Shown: positions 6,324 through 13,002 of the stretch, piece after piece
How positions within the stretch are numbered: position 1 is the first letter of the stretch
How the letters are laid out: each line of letters opens with the position of its first letter
Program-made: the position numbers and the translations under genes
DNA from: Ignavibacteriota bacterium
GTDB taxonomy: Bacteria > Bacteroidota > Ignavibacteria > Palsa-1295
Reading direction: 5' to 3'
DNA length: 20,225 bases
NCBI GenBank assembly: GCA_025357895.1
Contig: JANYLL010000151.1
Location: 1-20,225 of the forward strand
Notes under the pieces: generated by a model
Databases searched by the model: none
The model's input: the letters and a program-made list of their open reading frames with translations, nothing else
Told to the model about the DNA's origin: nothing

Positions 6324-6974
6324 TTACCTTACTCCAAGCTTTTTCAAATTTTTTGCATAACTTGATTTGGGATACTCCGTCATCAGCCTTTCATACCACA
6401 TCCCTGCGGCTTGTGTATTGCCCATGCTGTAATTGCATCTGGCAAGTTTATAGAATGCAGATTCGCGTTTGAATGTCGGTCCTGCTTTTATTGTGTATTC
6501 AAAATAGGGAATTGCATCGGCAAAGCGCTGGATAGCATAATAGGATTCACCCATCCAATAATACGCGTTCGGCACCATCTCAGCAGGTCTGCCGCTGACG
6601 GCGACCTGAGAGAAATTGGCAAGGGCTTGGTCATACTGACCGTTCGTAAAATTCGAAAGCCCGGCTTCATAAGTTGAGTAAGCCGAAAGATCAGGCTTCG
6701 GAATGTAGGCTGAACCCCACGGAGTTCTCGGGTAATCTTCCGTCGTGATCGTAGGAATATCGCGCGGCTCCTGAGACATCGCCGATACTTTCGCAAGTAC
6801 AGAATCCGCTCGTGTCATCACTTGCTGTGCCGAAGTCCCCGTTGCTGCCTGAACCGGTTGTGTTGGTTTATTCTTCGCAGCGGTGCGGCTTCTGGTTGCC
6901 CGTGAGCGGCATGAATCAAGCATCACAAGCGAAGAAACGAGAAGGAGCGCGAGTAAAATTTTTGTCATTTTCAT
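6324..6974 (-). CDS. TPR-repeat lipoprotein (CpoB/YbgF-type C-terminal domain)
   Basis: 216 residues. The ATG at 6974 has a consensus Shine-Dalgarno (AAGGAGC) 6 bases upstream, which decides the start over the ATG at 7031. The signal peptide ends in the lipobox L19-D-S-C22. A basic, Ala/Thr/Gln-rich linker runs to about residue 90, followed by tetratricopeptide helices (about 99-212) of the kind in tol-pal protein YbgF/CpoB, such as AYYWMGESYYAIQRFADAIP. Likely a periplasm-facing lipoprotein that binds partner proteins. It shares this layout with the gene at 7869-8648 but lacks a clear coiled coil. It follows the beta-barrel gene by 16 bases and is probably co-transcribed. The exact partner is not known. 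Confidence 0.82.
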   Translation of the reverse strand: MKMTKILLALLLVSSLVMLDSCRSRATRSRTAAKNKPTQPVQAATGTSAQQVMTRADSVLAKVSAMSQEPRDIPTITTEDYPRTPWGSAYIPKPDLSAYSTYEAGLSNFTNGQYDQALANFSQVAVSGRPAEMVPNAYYWMGESYYAIQRFADAIPYFEYTIKAGPTFKRESAFYKLARCNYSMGNTQAAGMWYERLMTEYPKSSYAKNLKKLGVR

Positions 6975-6980
6975 AGAGAA

Positions 6981-6987
6981 GCTCCTT
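6981..6987 (-). promoter_or_regulatory. Strong ribosome binding site of the TPR lipoprotein gene
   Basis: AAGGAGC on the minus strand, 6 bases before the ATG at 6974. It is the best Shine-Dalgarno in the window, where most starts have none, and lies just past the stop of the preceding gene. It settles the start codon. Confidence 0.8.
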
Positions 6988-6990
6988 ATA

Positions 6991-7836
6991 TTAATAGATA
7001 TTAAATTTAACACCAAGAGAAAATGCAACATTCGATGCAGTGTGCCCGAACCCGCCGCCCGGAGCCGTATTGACGATACTGGAACTCGATGAGGGCGAAG
7101 AAGTAGTTGTTGTGTATTTATAAATATAATTCGTCGCTTCCGATAAACGCGCCTGTACGAAAAGATCGAACATACTATTGCCGTCGTCAGGTGAGTAGAG
7201 AAGCGGAATTTCTAATCCCATTAATCCGTATAGTGCAAATGGAACAGGGGGATCGTAAACATTTTTTATTGCAACCGAAGAATTGGCAATAGAAATATTA
7301 TCTTCATAAATTCCTTTTAAATAAAGGCCGCCTCCTGCACCAATATATACTGAAGGCATTCCCGCTCCAAAGGATGCTCGTGCATTGAAACCAATAGTGA
7401 TCGGAATATACGTGTACGTCTTGGTCATTGTCTGATTGCCACTGACTGTCGTCCCTCCGCCGGAAATATGGTAGCCGCTTGCAAATTCTAATTCTAAGCC
7501 GACAACAGAAAATCTTTCCGGCTCATTATCAATTGCATCGGAGTTAATGACTTCGATAGGCAGCAGCGGAATATCAATCGCTGCATCCATCTTCACGCCC
7601 TGTCCGGCGCTCCACCAGATAGCATCGCTTCCGTTAGACCCGTAGTTTTCGCGTGCACGCCCGATTCCGTATCCGCCGGAAAGTTTTATGCTCATGATCG
7701 TTGGAAGCGATTCATTATCCGTAGGATTGATCACATCGCCGGTCTGTGCTCTCGATTCAGAGTGCAGTAGTGCAGCTCCGAGAGAGAAAAAAAGTATTAC
7801 AATTGCATATTTCATTTTCATTTTTCGCAATTTCAT
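6991..7836 (-). CDS. Predicted outer-membrane beta-barrel protein
   Basis: 281 residues. A signal peptide (about 1-30, ending ...SESRAQT) is followed by alternating hydrophobic/polar strands rich in Gly, Tyr and Phe. Examples are SIKLSGGYGIG, VVGLELEFASGYH and YIPITIGFNARASFGAG. The C-terminus NVAFSLGVKFNIY ends in an aromatic residue, as in BAM-inserted beta barrels. An extended Ser/Thr-rich loop (TTTTSSPSSSSS) lies near residue 245. It sits between two TPR lipoprotein genes. In-frame ATGs at 7821 and 7815 are alternative starts and leave the signal peptide intact. No specific family was recognised and no substrate can be given. Confidence 0.72.
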   Translation of the reverse strand: MKLRKMKMKYAIVILFFSLGAALLHSESRAQTGDVINPTDNESLPTIMSIKLSGGYGIGRARENYGSNGSDAIWWSAGQGVKMDAAIDIPLLPIEVINSDAIDNEPERFSVVGLELEFASGYHISGGGTTVSGNQTMTKTYTYIPITIGFNARASFGAGMPSVYIGAGGGLYLKGIYEDNISIANSSVAIKNVYDPPVPFALYGLMGLEIPLLYSPDDGNSMFDLFVQARLSEATNYIYKYTTTTSSPSSSSSIVNTAPGGGFGHTASNVAFSLGVKFNIY

Positions 7837-7868
7837 TCTGGTAAAAAAAATCTTTTTGTTGCAGGCAA

Positions 7869-8648
7869 TTATTTCAATTTATTCAATCTTGCTTCAGCCC
7901 GCCCCCGGTATTCGCTTTCCGGGAAGCTGAGTACCAATCGGTTATAAGCGCTTCGGGCATTCGTCTTATCCCCAAGTTTTTCGTACGCAGCACCAATCTT
8001 GAATTCCGCATCATCGGCTTTCGATGAAGTCGGGTATTTATTCAATAGATCATGGAAGGTTCGGATCGCTTCGTCATATTGGCCGAGGGCGTAAAGTGAT
8101 TCGCCTTTCCAGTACAGGAAATTCGGAGCATAAGGAGATGATTGGTCGCTTCGTGAAAGCCCATCGAACGAGGTAAGAGCGTCCATATATTTTCCGTCAT
8201 TGAATGATTTCAAGGCAGCGCTATATTTATCGTTCGGCGGATATGAAGCGGGCTGCTGCTGAGGCTGACTTTGCTCGGAAGGAGGTGCGGGCGAGGGAGC
8301 AGTATAGTTTGGCGAAGACTGAATTTGTTGCGGACTTGGAGGCGGAATGCCTGCTCCCAACATTCGCTGCTGCTCTAAAAGGCTTTTGAGTTTAGCGACT
8401 TCGATCTCAAGATCGCGGATTCGCGATCTATCCTGCACCAAAACATTACTCATCGTATCAATGATCGTCAGAAGCTTATTCTGCACCATATAGAGCGAAT
8501 CCATTGACTTCCCCGAAGTCTGCGAAGCGGCATTGGTACGAGAATTCGCAGCAGTATTGCGCCGCGTCTGCTGCGAAGGGCGGCAGCCTGCGGCAAACGC
8601 TAATAAACCAAATAGAAAGACGACTGTATGTTTTTGTCCTGAACTCAT
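7869..8648 (-). CDS. CpoB/YbgF-like lipoprotein with coiled coil and TPR domain
   Basis: 259 residues. The signal peptide ends in A19-A-G-C22, so a lipoprotein is predicted, unlike the soluble periplasmic CpoB of E. coli. A coiled-coil-like segment (about 48-95) is followed by a Pro/Gln/Ser-rich linker (about 98-140) and TPR repeats (about 141-258) such as YWKGESLYALGQYDEAIRTF. This is the layout of YbgF/CpoB, which links Tol-Pal function with peptidoglycan synthesis during outer-membrane constriction. No tolB or pal lies beside it here. It is first of three co-directional genes and has a promoter match upstream; AAGGA lies about 10 bases before the ATG. Confidence 0.82.
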   Translation of the reverse strand: MSSGQKHTVVFLFGLLAFAAGCRPSQQTRRNTAANSRTNAASQTSGKSMDSLYMVQNKLLTIIDTMSNVLVQDRSRIRDLEIEVAKLKSLLEQQRMLGAGIPPPSPQQIQSSPNYTAPSPAPPSEQSQPQQQPASYPPNDKYSAALKSFNDGKYMDALTSFDGLSRSDQSSPYAPNFLYWKGESLYALGQYDEAIRTFHDLLNKYPTSSKADDAEFKIGAAYEKLGDKTNARSAYNRLVLSFPESEYRGRAEARLNKLK

Positions 8649-8672
8649 AGTTCTTTATCCTTTTATTCGCAG

Positions 8673-8686
8673 TCCGCCAAGGCGGA
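8673..8686. repeat. Short palindrome TCCGCC-AA-GGCGGA in the leader of the CpoB-like gene
   Basis: A 6-bp perfect GC-rich stem with a two-base loop, between the predicted promoter and the start at 8648. It resembles the short REP-type palindromes of many genomes and could fold in the 5' leader. No regulatory role is shown. Confidence 0.5.
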
Positions 8687-8713
8687 TACTCAACTTTCTT
8701 TAACAAAGATAAG

Positions 8714-8744
8714 CAAAATTACGGAAAATCGGAGTAACTTCAAA
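8714..8744 (-). promoter_or_regulatory. Bacteroidota-type promoter of the CpoB-like operon
   Basis: On the minus strand TTTG (plus 8741-8744) is followed after 19 bases by TAATTTTG (plus 8714-8721), matching the -33/-7 consensus TTTG-N19-21-TAnnTTTG. A second -7 match, TATCTTTG, lies a few bases further downstream (plus 8702-8709). Confidence 0.6.
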
Positions 8745-8789
8745 GAACTCCCCATCTTTTAACCACTTATGTTGCAAAGAGATTTCTTT

Positions 8790-8809
8790 ATTTCCATGTT
8801 AATGGAAAT
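8790..8809. promoter_or_regulatory. Inverted repeat in the divergent intergenic region (possible operator)
   Basis: ATTTCCAT-gtta-ATGGAAAT is a perfect 8-bp inverted repeat between the two divergent transcription units. Its symmetry and position would suit a dimeric regulator, but no regulator is identified. Confidence 0.35.
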
Positions 8810-8849
8810 GCTAAAAAATGTGTTTTATGCCGCGACCGTAGGAGAAGTG

Positions 8850-8857
8850 TATTTTTG
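8850..8857 (+). promoter_or_regulatory. Candidate -7 element of the lpxC-fabZ promoter
   Basis: TATTTTTG matches TAnnTTTG and ends 11 bases before the lpxC-fabZ ATG. No good TTTG is seen at the usual -33 spacing. If real, transcription starts only a few bases before the start codon, so the mRNA would be almost leaderless. Confidence 0.4.
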
Positions 8858-8868
8858 TAAGAAGAACT

Positions 8869-10278
8869 ATGCGTATTAACCAGCGAACCGTTAAATCAAT
8901 CACCCGTCTTGAAGGCGTCGGACTTCATACGGGAAATTCCAGCACGATCGAATTTCACCCCGCACCGGAGAATTACGGAATCCGTTTTGTCCGCAAAGAT
9001 GTGAAGGATTCGCCGGAAATTCCGGCAGTTGTTGATTTCGTGACAGATATCTCACGCGGTACAACGCTTTCAAACAATGGCGCAAGCGTCCATACGGTCG
9101 AGCATGTACTCGCTGCTGTTGCAGGACTTGAGATCGATAATGTCCGTATTGAACTCAGTGCAAATGAACCGCCGATCGGCGACGGAAGCGCAGAGCCTTA
9201 TGTCAATACTCTTTTAGAAGCTGGTTTCGAAGAACAGCAGACGCAGAGAACCTATCTTGTTATTGACAGCACCATTTCTTTTTCGAACGAGGCAAAGGGA
9301 GTTGAGATCGTTGCCCTTCCGCTTAAAGATGACTACCGGATGACGGTCATGGTCGATTATAAAAATCCCGCTTTAGGAAGCCAGCATACAGGACTTTTTT
9401 CTCTAGAAAAGGAATTCGTTAAAGATTTTGCTCCGGCACGTACATTTTGTTTTTTGCATGAAGTAGAAATGCTTCGCGAGCAGGGACTTATTAAAGGCGG
9501 AAATCTTGATAATGCAATCGTCATCGTCGATGGCGATCCGACTCAAGCAGAGCTTGATAAATTTACAAAAAGATTGCATATTGAAGGCTCGGTTATTTTA
9601 GGCAAGCACGGAACGCTGAATAATAAGCCCCTTCGTTTCAAGAACGAGCCTGCGCGTCATAAACTTCTCGATCTGCTTGGCGATCTGACACTTGTCGGCG
9701 CTCCAATGCAGGCACAGATACTTGCAGCTCGTCCCGGACATGCTTCGAATGTGGAGTTTGCCCGTAAGCTGCGCGCACTGCTTGCAAAAAAATCGCATCT
9801 GAAAAAATATTCGCCCGGTGCACCGGTATTTGATATTACTGCTATCGAAGCAGCAATGCCGCATCGCTATCCGATGCTGCTTGTAGACAGAATTTTGGAA
9901 ATGGATCTTGAGCCGGGCAACGAACGCATCACCGGTTTGAAGAATGTTACGTATAATGAGCCATTCTTTCAAGGGCATTTTCCGGGGAAACCCGTAATGC
10001 CGGGCGTATTGATATTAGAAGCAATGGCACAAACTGGAGGAATGCTGATGCTTGGTTCAATGAGCGAACCGGATAAGAAACTTGTGCTTTTCATGGCTAT
10101 CGATAAAGCAAAATTCAGAAAACCTGTTACTCCGGGCGATCAATTAATATTTGAAGTGAAGCTTTTGCGCAACAGAGGTAAATCATTTCAGCTTGCCGGG
10201 CAGGCATTTGTTGACGGGCAACTCGTAGCCGAAGCAGAACTTATGGCAGCGATAGTTGATAAGGAGGCTGCGCAGTAA
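8869..10278 (+). CDS. lpxC-fabZ: Bifunctional LpxC deacetylase / FabZ 3-hydroxyacyl-ACP dehydratase
   Basis: 469-residue fusion. Residues 1-305 are LpxC, the zinc enzyme that deacetylates UDP-3-O-acyl-GlcNAc, the committed step of lipid A synthesis. The zinc ligands H79 (in HTVEH), H264 and D268 (HKLLD) are present, as is the catalytic-loop H291. Residues about 321-469 are FabZ, which dehydrates 3-hydroxyacyl-ACP in fatty acid elongation, with active-site H370 in GHFPGKPVMPG and E384. The fusion is common in Bacteroidota and Chlorobiota and joins two activities drawing on the same 3-hydroxyacyl pool. It heads the plus-strand unit. The stop overlaps the next start as TAATG, implying translational coupling. 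No strong Shine-Dalgarno is seen. Confidence 0.97.
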   Translation: MRINQRTVKSITRLEGVGLHTGNSSTIEFHPAPENYGIRFVRKDVKDSPEIPAVVDFVTDISRGTTLSNNGASVHTVEHVLAAVAGLEIDNVRIELSANEPPIGDGSAEPYVNTLLEAGFEEQQTQRTYLVIDSTISFSNEAKGVEIVALPLKDDYRMTVMVDYKNPALGSQHTGLFSLEKEFVKDFAPARTFCFLHEVEMLREQGLIKGGNLDNAIVIVDGDPTQAELDKFTKRLHIEGSVILGKHGTLNNKPLRFKNEPARHKLLDLLGDLTLVGAPMQAQILAARPGHASNVEFARKLRALLAKKSHLKKYSPGAPVFDITAIEAAMPHRYPMLLVDRILEMDLEPGNERITGLKNVTYNEPFFQGHFPGKPVMPGVLILEAMAQTGGMLMLGSMSEPDKKLVLFMAIDKAKFRKPVTPGDQLIFEVKLLRNRGKSFQLAGQAFVDGQLVAEAELMAAIVDKEAAQ

Positions 10279-10545
10279 TGCCCGAGCTATCGAGATTTTT
10301 TGGGATCGTGATACAGATGTTCGCGGAGCCTGCCTCTGCGCACCATACACCACATTTTCACGCTCGCTACGGCGAATACAAGGCAGTCTATTCCTTAGGC
10401 ACCATTGAACTAATGAAAGTGAATTGCCTAAGACGCAAAAGAGACTGGTTGAAGCTTCGGCAGAACTTCACAAGAAGAATTGAAAAATGACTGGAATTTG
10501 TTATTCAATATGAAAAATCCAAAGCCTATTCCGCCATTACAATAA
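10278..10545 (+). pseudogene. DUF4160 gene broken by two single-base losses
   Basis: The frame begins MPELSRFFGIVIQMF...HHTPHFHARYGEYKAVYSLGTIELMK, typical DUF4160, then derails near 10419 and stops at 10488-10490. Restoring one base after AAAG near 10419 gives GELPKTQKRLVEASAELHK. Restoring one more near 10472-10474 gives EELKNDWNLLFNMKNPKPIPPLQ with a stop at 10543-10545. The repaired product (about 89 residues) has the usual DUF4160 length and ending, and its stop overlaps the DUF2442 start as TAATG, as its own start overlaps the lpxC-fabZ stop. Both lesions look like run-length changes, so sequencing error is possible. A two-slip programmed frameshift is unlikely, as no canonical slippery site is seen. 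Function is unknown. Confidence 0.85.
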
Positions 10546-10829
10546 TGCACGAGCTATACGATATCATAGATTTTGAAATAGTAGCACCCTATACTTTACG
10601 GGTGGTGTTCGACGATGACAGCGAACAAATTATTGATTTTTTCCCAATTTTACAAGGGGAGTTATACTCACCATTGAAGGATTTAATGATATTCAACCAG
10701 GTGCGAATTGATCCTGAAACGAAAATTCTTGTCTGGCCTAATGGCGCCGATTTTGATCCCGAAACACTTCATAATTGGAAAGAATATTTTCCAATATTTA
10801 AGAAACAAGGGGTTCATTGGACTTCATAA
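10545..10829 (+). CDS. DUF2442 domain protein
   Basis: 94 residues, intact. The family layout is visible: an N-terminal strand pair (FEIVAPYTLRVVFDDDSEQ), a central IDFFPILQGELYSPLKDL, and the conserved C-terminal FNQVRID...LVWPNGADFDPETLH. DUF2442 genes are often found next to DUF4160 genes, and the pair has been thought of as toxin-antitoxin-like, but I know of no demonstrated activity. The start overlaps the stop of the repaired DUF4160 frame (TAATG), so loss of that frame may reduce translation of this gene. lpxA follows after 30 bases, placing this gene inside the lipid A operon. Confidence 0.85.
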   Translation: MHELYDIIDFEIVAPYTLRVVFDDDSEQIIDFFPILQGELYSPLKDLMIFNQVRIDPETKILVWPNGADFDPETLHNWKEYFPIFKKQGVHWTS

Positions 10830-10859
10830 TTTATTCCCAACCTATCATCTCACCTCTAA

Positions 10860-11672
10860 ATGCCCATTCAAATCCACCCAACAGCCATCATTGATCCGAA
10901 GGCGCAGTTCGGCAAAGATGCGCAAGTCGGACCTTACGCAATTATAGAAGGTGATGTTATCATCGGCGATAACACGATGATTCATCACCATGCCTACATT
11001 GCAAATGGTGCGAGGATCGGTGCGAACTGTATGATCCACCACGCCGCTGTGATCGCGAACTCGCCGCAAGATCTGAAATTCAAAGGTACGGAAAAAACAT
11101 ACGCCGAGATCGGCGATGGAACGACAATTCGTGAATTTGCTACAGTTCATCGCGCCACAGAGCATTCCGGCAGTTATGCTGCTGGTACTCATGATGGCTA
11201 TACGCGTATTGGCAAGAATTGCTTAGCAATGGCATATACTCATGTTGCGCATGATTGCCTGATAGGTGACAATGTCATTCTTTCCAATTCAGCACAGCTT
11301 GGGGGGCATGTAACGGTCGAATCGTTCGCCATTATAGGCGGGCTCACAGGTTTGCATCAGTTCACGCTTGTTGGTGGATATTCAATGGTCGGCGGGGGTT
11401 TGATGGTCACGAAAGATATTCCGCCGTATTCACTCATTGGCGATCAGCCTGCACGCTTCGGTGGTATTAATCGGATCGGATTAGAGCGCAGGGGATTTAC
11501 ATCCGAAAAAATCGAGGCTATCAGAAAGGCATACAAATTTATTTACTATAGCGGATTAAATGTTGCCGATGGTATCAACATGATCGAAGCCGATCATGAT
11601 TTAAATATTCCTGAAGTTCAGCGTATCGTTGATTTTATTCGCCGATCCGATAGAGGAATTATTAGCAGCTAA
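10860..11672 (+). CDS. lpxA: Acyl-ACP--UDP-N-acetylglucosamine O-acyltransferase LpxA
   Basis: First enzyme of lipid A synthesis: transfers a 3-hydroxyacyl chain from ACP to UDP-GlcNAc in the cytoplasm. 270 residues. The first half is a left-handed beta-helix of hexapeptide repeats, followed by an alpha-helical C-terminal domain. The catalytic base is H131 in THVAHDC (E. coli H125), with H128 matching H122. The segment SPQDLKFKG is conserved. Between the family RxT (residue 98) and the next coil there are about 8 more residues (SYAAGTHDG) than in E. coli LpxA. It ends the lpxC-fabZ unit and is followed by a repeat element and a convergent gene. No Shine-Dalgarno is evident at the ATG. Confidence 0.96.
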   Translation: MPIQIHPTAIIDPKAQFGKDAQVGPYAIIEGDVIIGDNTMIHHHAYIANGARIGANCMIHHAAVIANSPQDLKFKGTEKTYAEIGDGTTIREFATVHRATEHSGSYAAGTHDGYTRIGKNCLAMAYTHVAHDCLIGDNVILSNSAQLGGHVTVESFAIIGGLTGLHQFTLVGGYSMVGGGLMVTKDIPPYSLIGDQPARFGGINRIGLERRGFTSEKIEAIRKAYKFIYYSGLNVADGINMIEADHDLNIPEVQRIVDFIRRSDRGIISS

Positions 11673-11679
11673 AATAAAA

Positions 11680-11781
11680 TGTCATTGCGAGGAGGACTTT
11701 AGTCCGACGAAGCAATCTAAAATCCTGGAGATGTCTGACACTTTCGGAATCTTAGATTGCTTCGCTGTGCTCGCAATGACA
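11680..11781. repeat. Nested inverted-repeat element between convergent lpxA and the DUF2911 gene
   Basis: The ends are a perfect 12-bp inverted repeat, TGTCATTGCGAG (11680-11691) and CTCGCAATGACA (11770-11781). Inside, CGAAGCAATCTAA (11708-11720) pairs with TTAGATTGCTTCG (11752-11764). One shoulder carries the hairpin GGACTTTAGTCC (11694-11705), the core of the other repeat family here. It has the same plan as 3105-3199. It encodes no protein. Between convergent genes such a fold could act as a transcription barrier on both strands. Confidence 0.85.
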
Positions 11782-11800
11782 TAATAAAAATTAAACCTAT

Positions 11801-12865
11801 TTACTTCGTCTCCCACTGCTTCATCGCAGCTTTAATACCAGGCTTAGAACTCTCCGGTGCCTTTTCGAGTGCGATCTTCATGTTTTCAATCGCTGATTTC
11901 AAATCCCCTTTTGCCTCGTAGCCGCGCGCCATTCCTGCATAGACATACCATTCATCAGGATTCTTTTTTAAATTATATTCGAAGAATTTCATTGCTTCTT
12001 CTGTTTTCTTTTCCCTGAGTAACTGTCTTCCATAGCCGTTTATCTCCATCGGTTTTGCGATAAGCATTGCGTGCTGCATCGTTTTTTCACTTTCCACGGC
12101 TTTACCCATTTTTTTCTGTAGCTGTCCAAGCGTTTCAAGATTATTGAAATTTTCGTTCGCCGAAATAGATCTATTCGCCCATTTTATTGCTTCATCATAA
12201 TTAATATTTTCATCTGCGCAATAATTTGCCGCTTCATTGTATGCAACCCATGAGAACCCCGGAGTATTGCGAAGCTCACGTCTGATACTTGCAAGAACAA
12301 CGTCATGGACATTAACCGAAATGGTGAATCCGACTTTCAATTTTTCCCAATGCAGATTCATTAGAACTTTATCCGTTTGAGGATTCGTAAATTCATACGT
12401 GAGGAATTCCTGGAAATCTGCCAGTTGCGGATTTACTGTAACGCGCAATGCATCTTCATTTTTATCATAGGAAAAACTTCCCCATGATGTATAATTTCTT
12501 GAGAAGATTACGATCCATTCTTTTTCTGCCGGAATAAAATGTAAACCATACGTGCCTGCAGCAAGAGGTTTTCCCTCAATGTTTACATCCGTTGAAAACG
12601 AGATCGTCGTATTCTCATTTGCCCCTCCGCGCCAAGGTATCGGATCGCCTCCGTTGAACGGTACGAGGTCTCCCCATATCTTTCTTCCTTTGACAGCAGG
12701 ACGATGGTAGGTGACCTCGATATCAGTCAAACCAATGGTTTGACCAACTGAAGCTTTTTGACTCTCCCACGGCAAATGAACACCGCCGGCACCGTATTGT
12801 GCCATTGCAACAATCGGAGTGAAAATTGCGAAAGAACACAGAAATATAAATAGGAATTTTTTCAT
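11801..12865 (-). CDS. DUF2911 domain protein with C-terminal TPR repeats, exported
   Basis: 354 residues. The signal peptide (1-22, ...PIVAMA before Q23) is of signal peptidase I type. Residues about 30-185 match DUF2911, recognisable by IEVTYHRPAVKGRKIWG, PWRGGANENTTISF, AAGTYGLHFIP and the W..IFS..YTSWGSFSYD block. A helical region with several TPR units follows (about 215-345), for example EWYVYAGMARGYEAKGDLKSAI. DUF2911 proteins are frequent in Bacteroidota and of unknown function. A periplasmic or surface binding role is possible. No Shine-Dalgarno or clear promoter is seen upstream, where the terminator of the T9SS gene lies. Confidence 0.88.
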   Translation of the reverse strand: MKKFLFIFLCSFAIFTPIVAMAQYGAGGVHLPWESQKASVGQTIGLTDIEVTYHRPAVKGRKIWGDLVPFNGGDPIPWRGGANENTTISFSTDVNIEGKPLAAGTYGLHFIPAEKEWIVIFSRNYTSWGSFSYDKNEDALRVTVNPQLADFQEFLTYEFTNPQTDKVLMNLHWEKLKVGFTISVNVHDVVLASIRRELRNTPGFSWVAYNEAANYCADENINYDEAIKWANRSISANENFNNLETLGQLQKKMGKAVESEKTMQHAMLIAKPMEINGYGRQLLREKKTEEAMKFFEYNLKKNPDEWYVYAGMARGYEAKGDLKSAIENMKIALEKAPESSKPGIKAAMKQWETK

Positions 12866-12944
12866 AGGTTCATAGGATTGACGAAATAAAAATAAAATTA
12901 CGAATTTTTCGGATGCTTGTTACTTCTGTTTCAAACTTCCTATT

Positions 12945-12976
12945 AAAAGAAAACCCCGCTTTTTCAAGCGGGGGTT
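12945..12976 (-). terminator. Intrinsic terminator of the T9SS cargo gene
   Basis: CCCCGCTT (12954-12961) pairs with AAGCGGGG (12966-12973) around a four-base loop. On the minus strand the stem is followed by TTTTCTTTT. It lies about 30 bases after the stop at 13003. Confidence 0.85.
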
Positions 12977-13002
12977 CTTAAAGAAAACGTTATGAGTGAC
13001 GA

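Noticed and set aside
9598..9978. Minus-strand open frame of 126 codons within lpxC-fabZ
   Set aside because: It is antisense to well-conserved LpxC and FabZ catalytic regions and shows no family features.
10416..10480. Programmed ribosomal frameshifting in DUF4160
   Set aside because: Two separate -1 slips would be needed and neither site has a canonical slippery heptamer; base loss or sequencing error is simpler.
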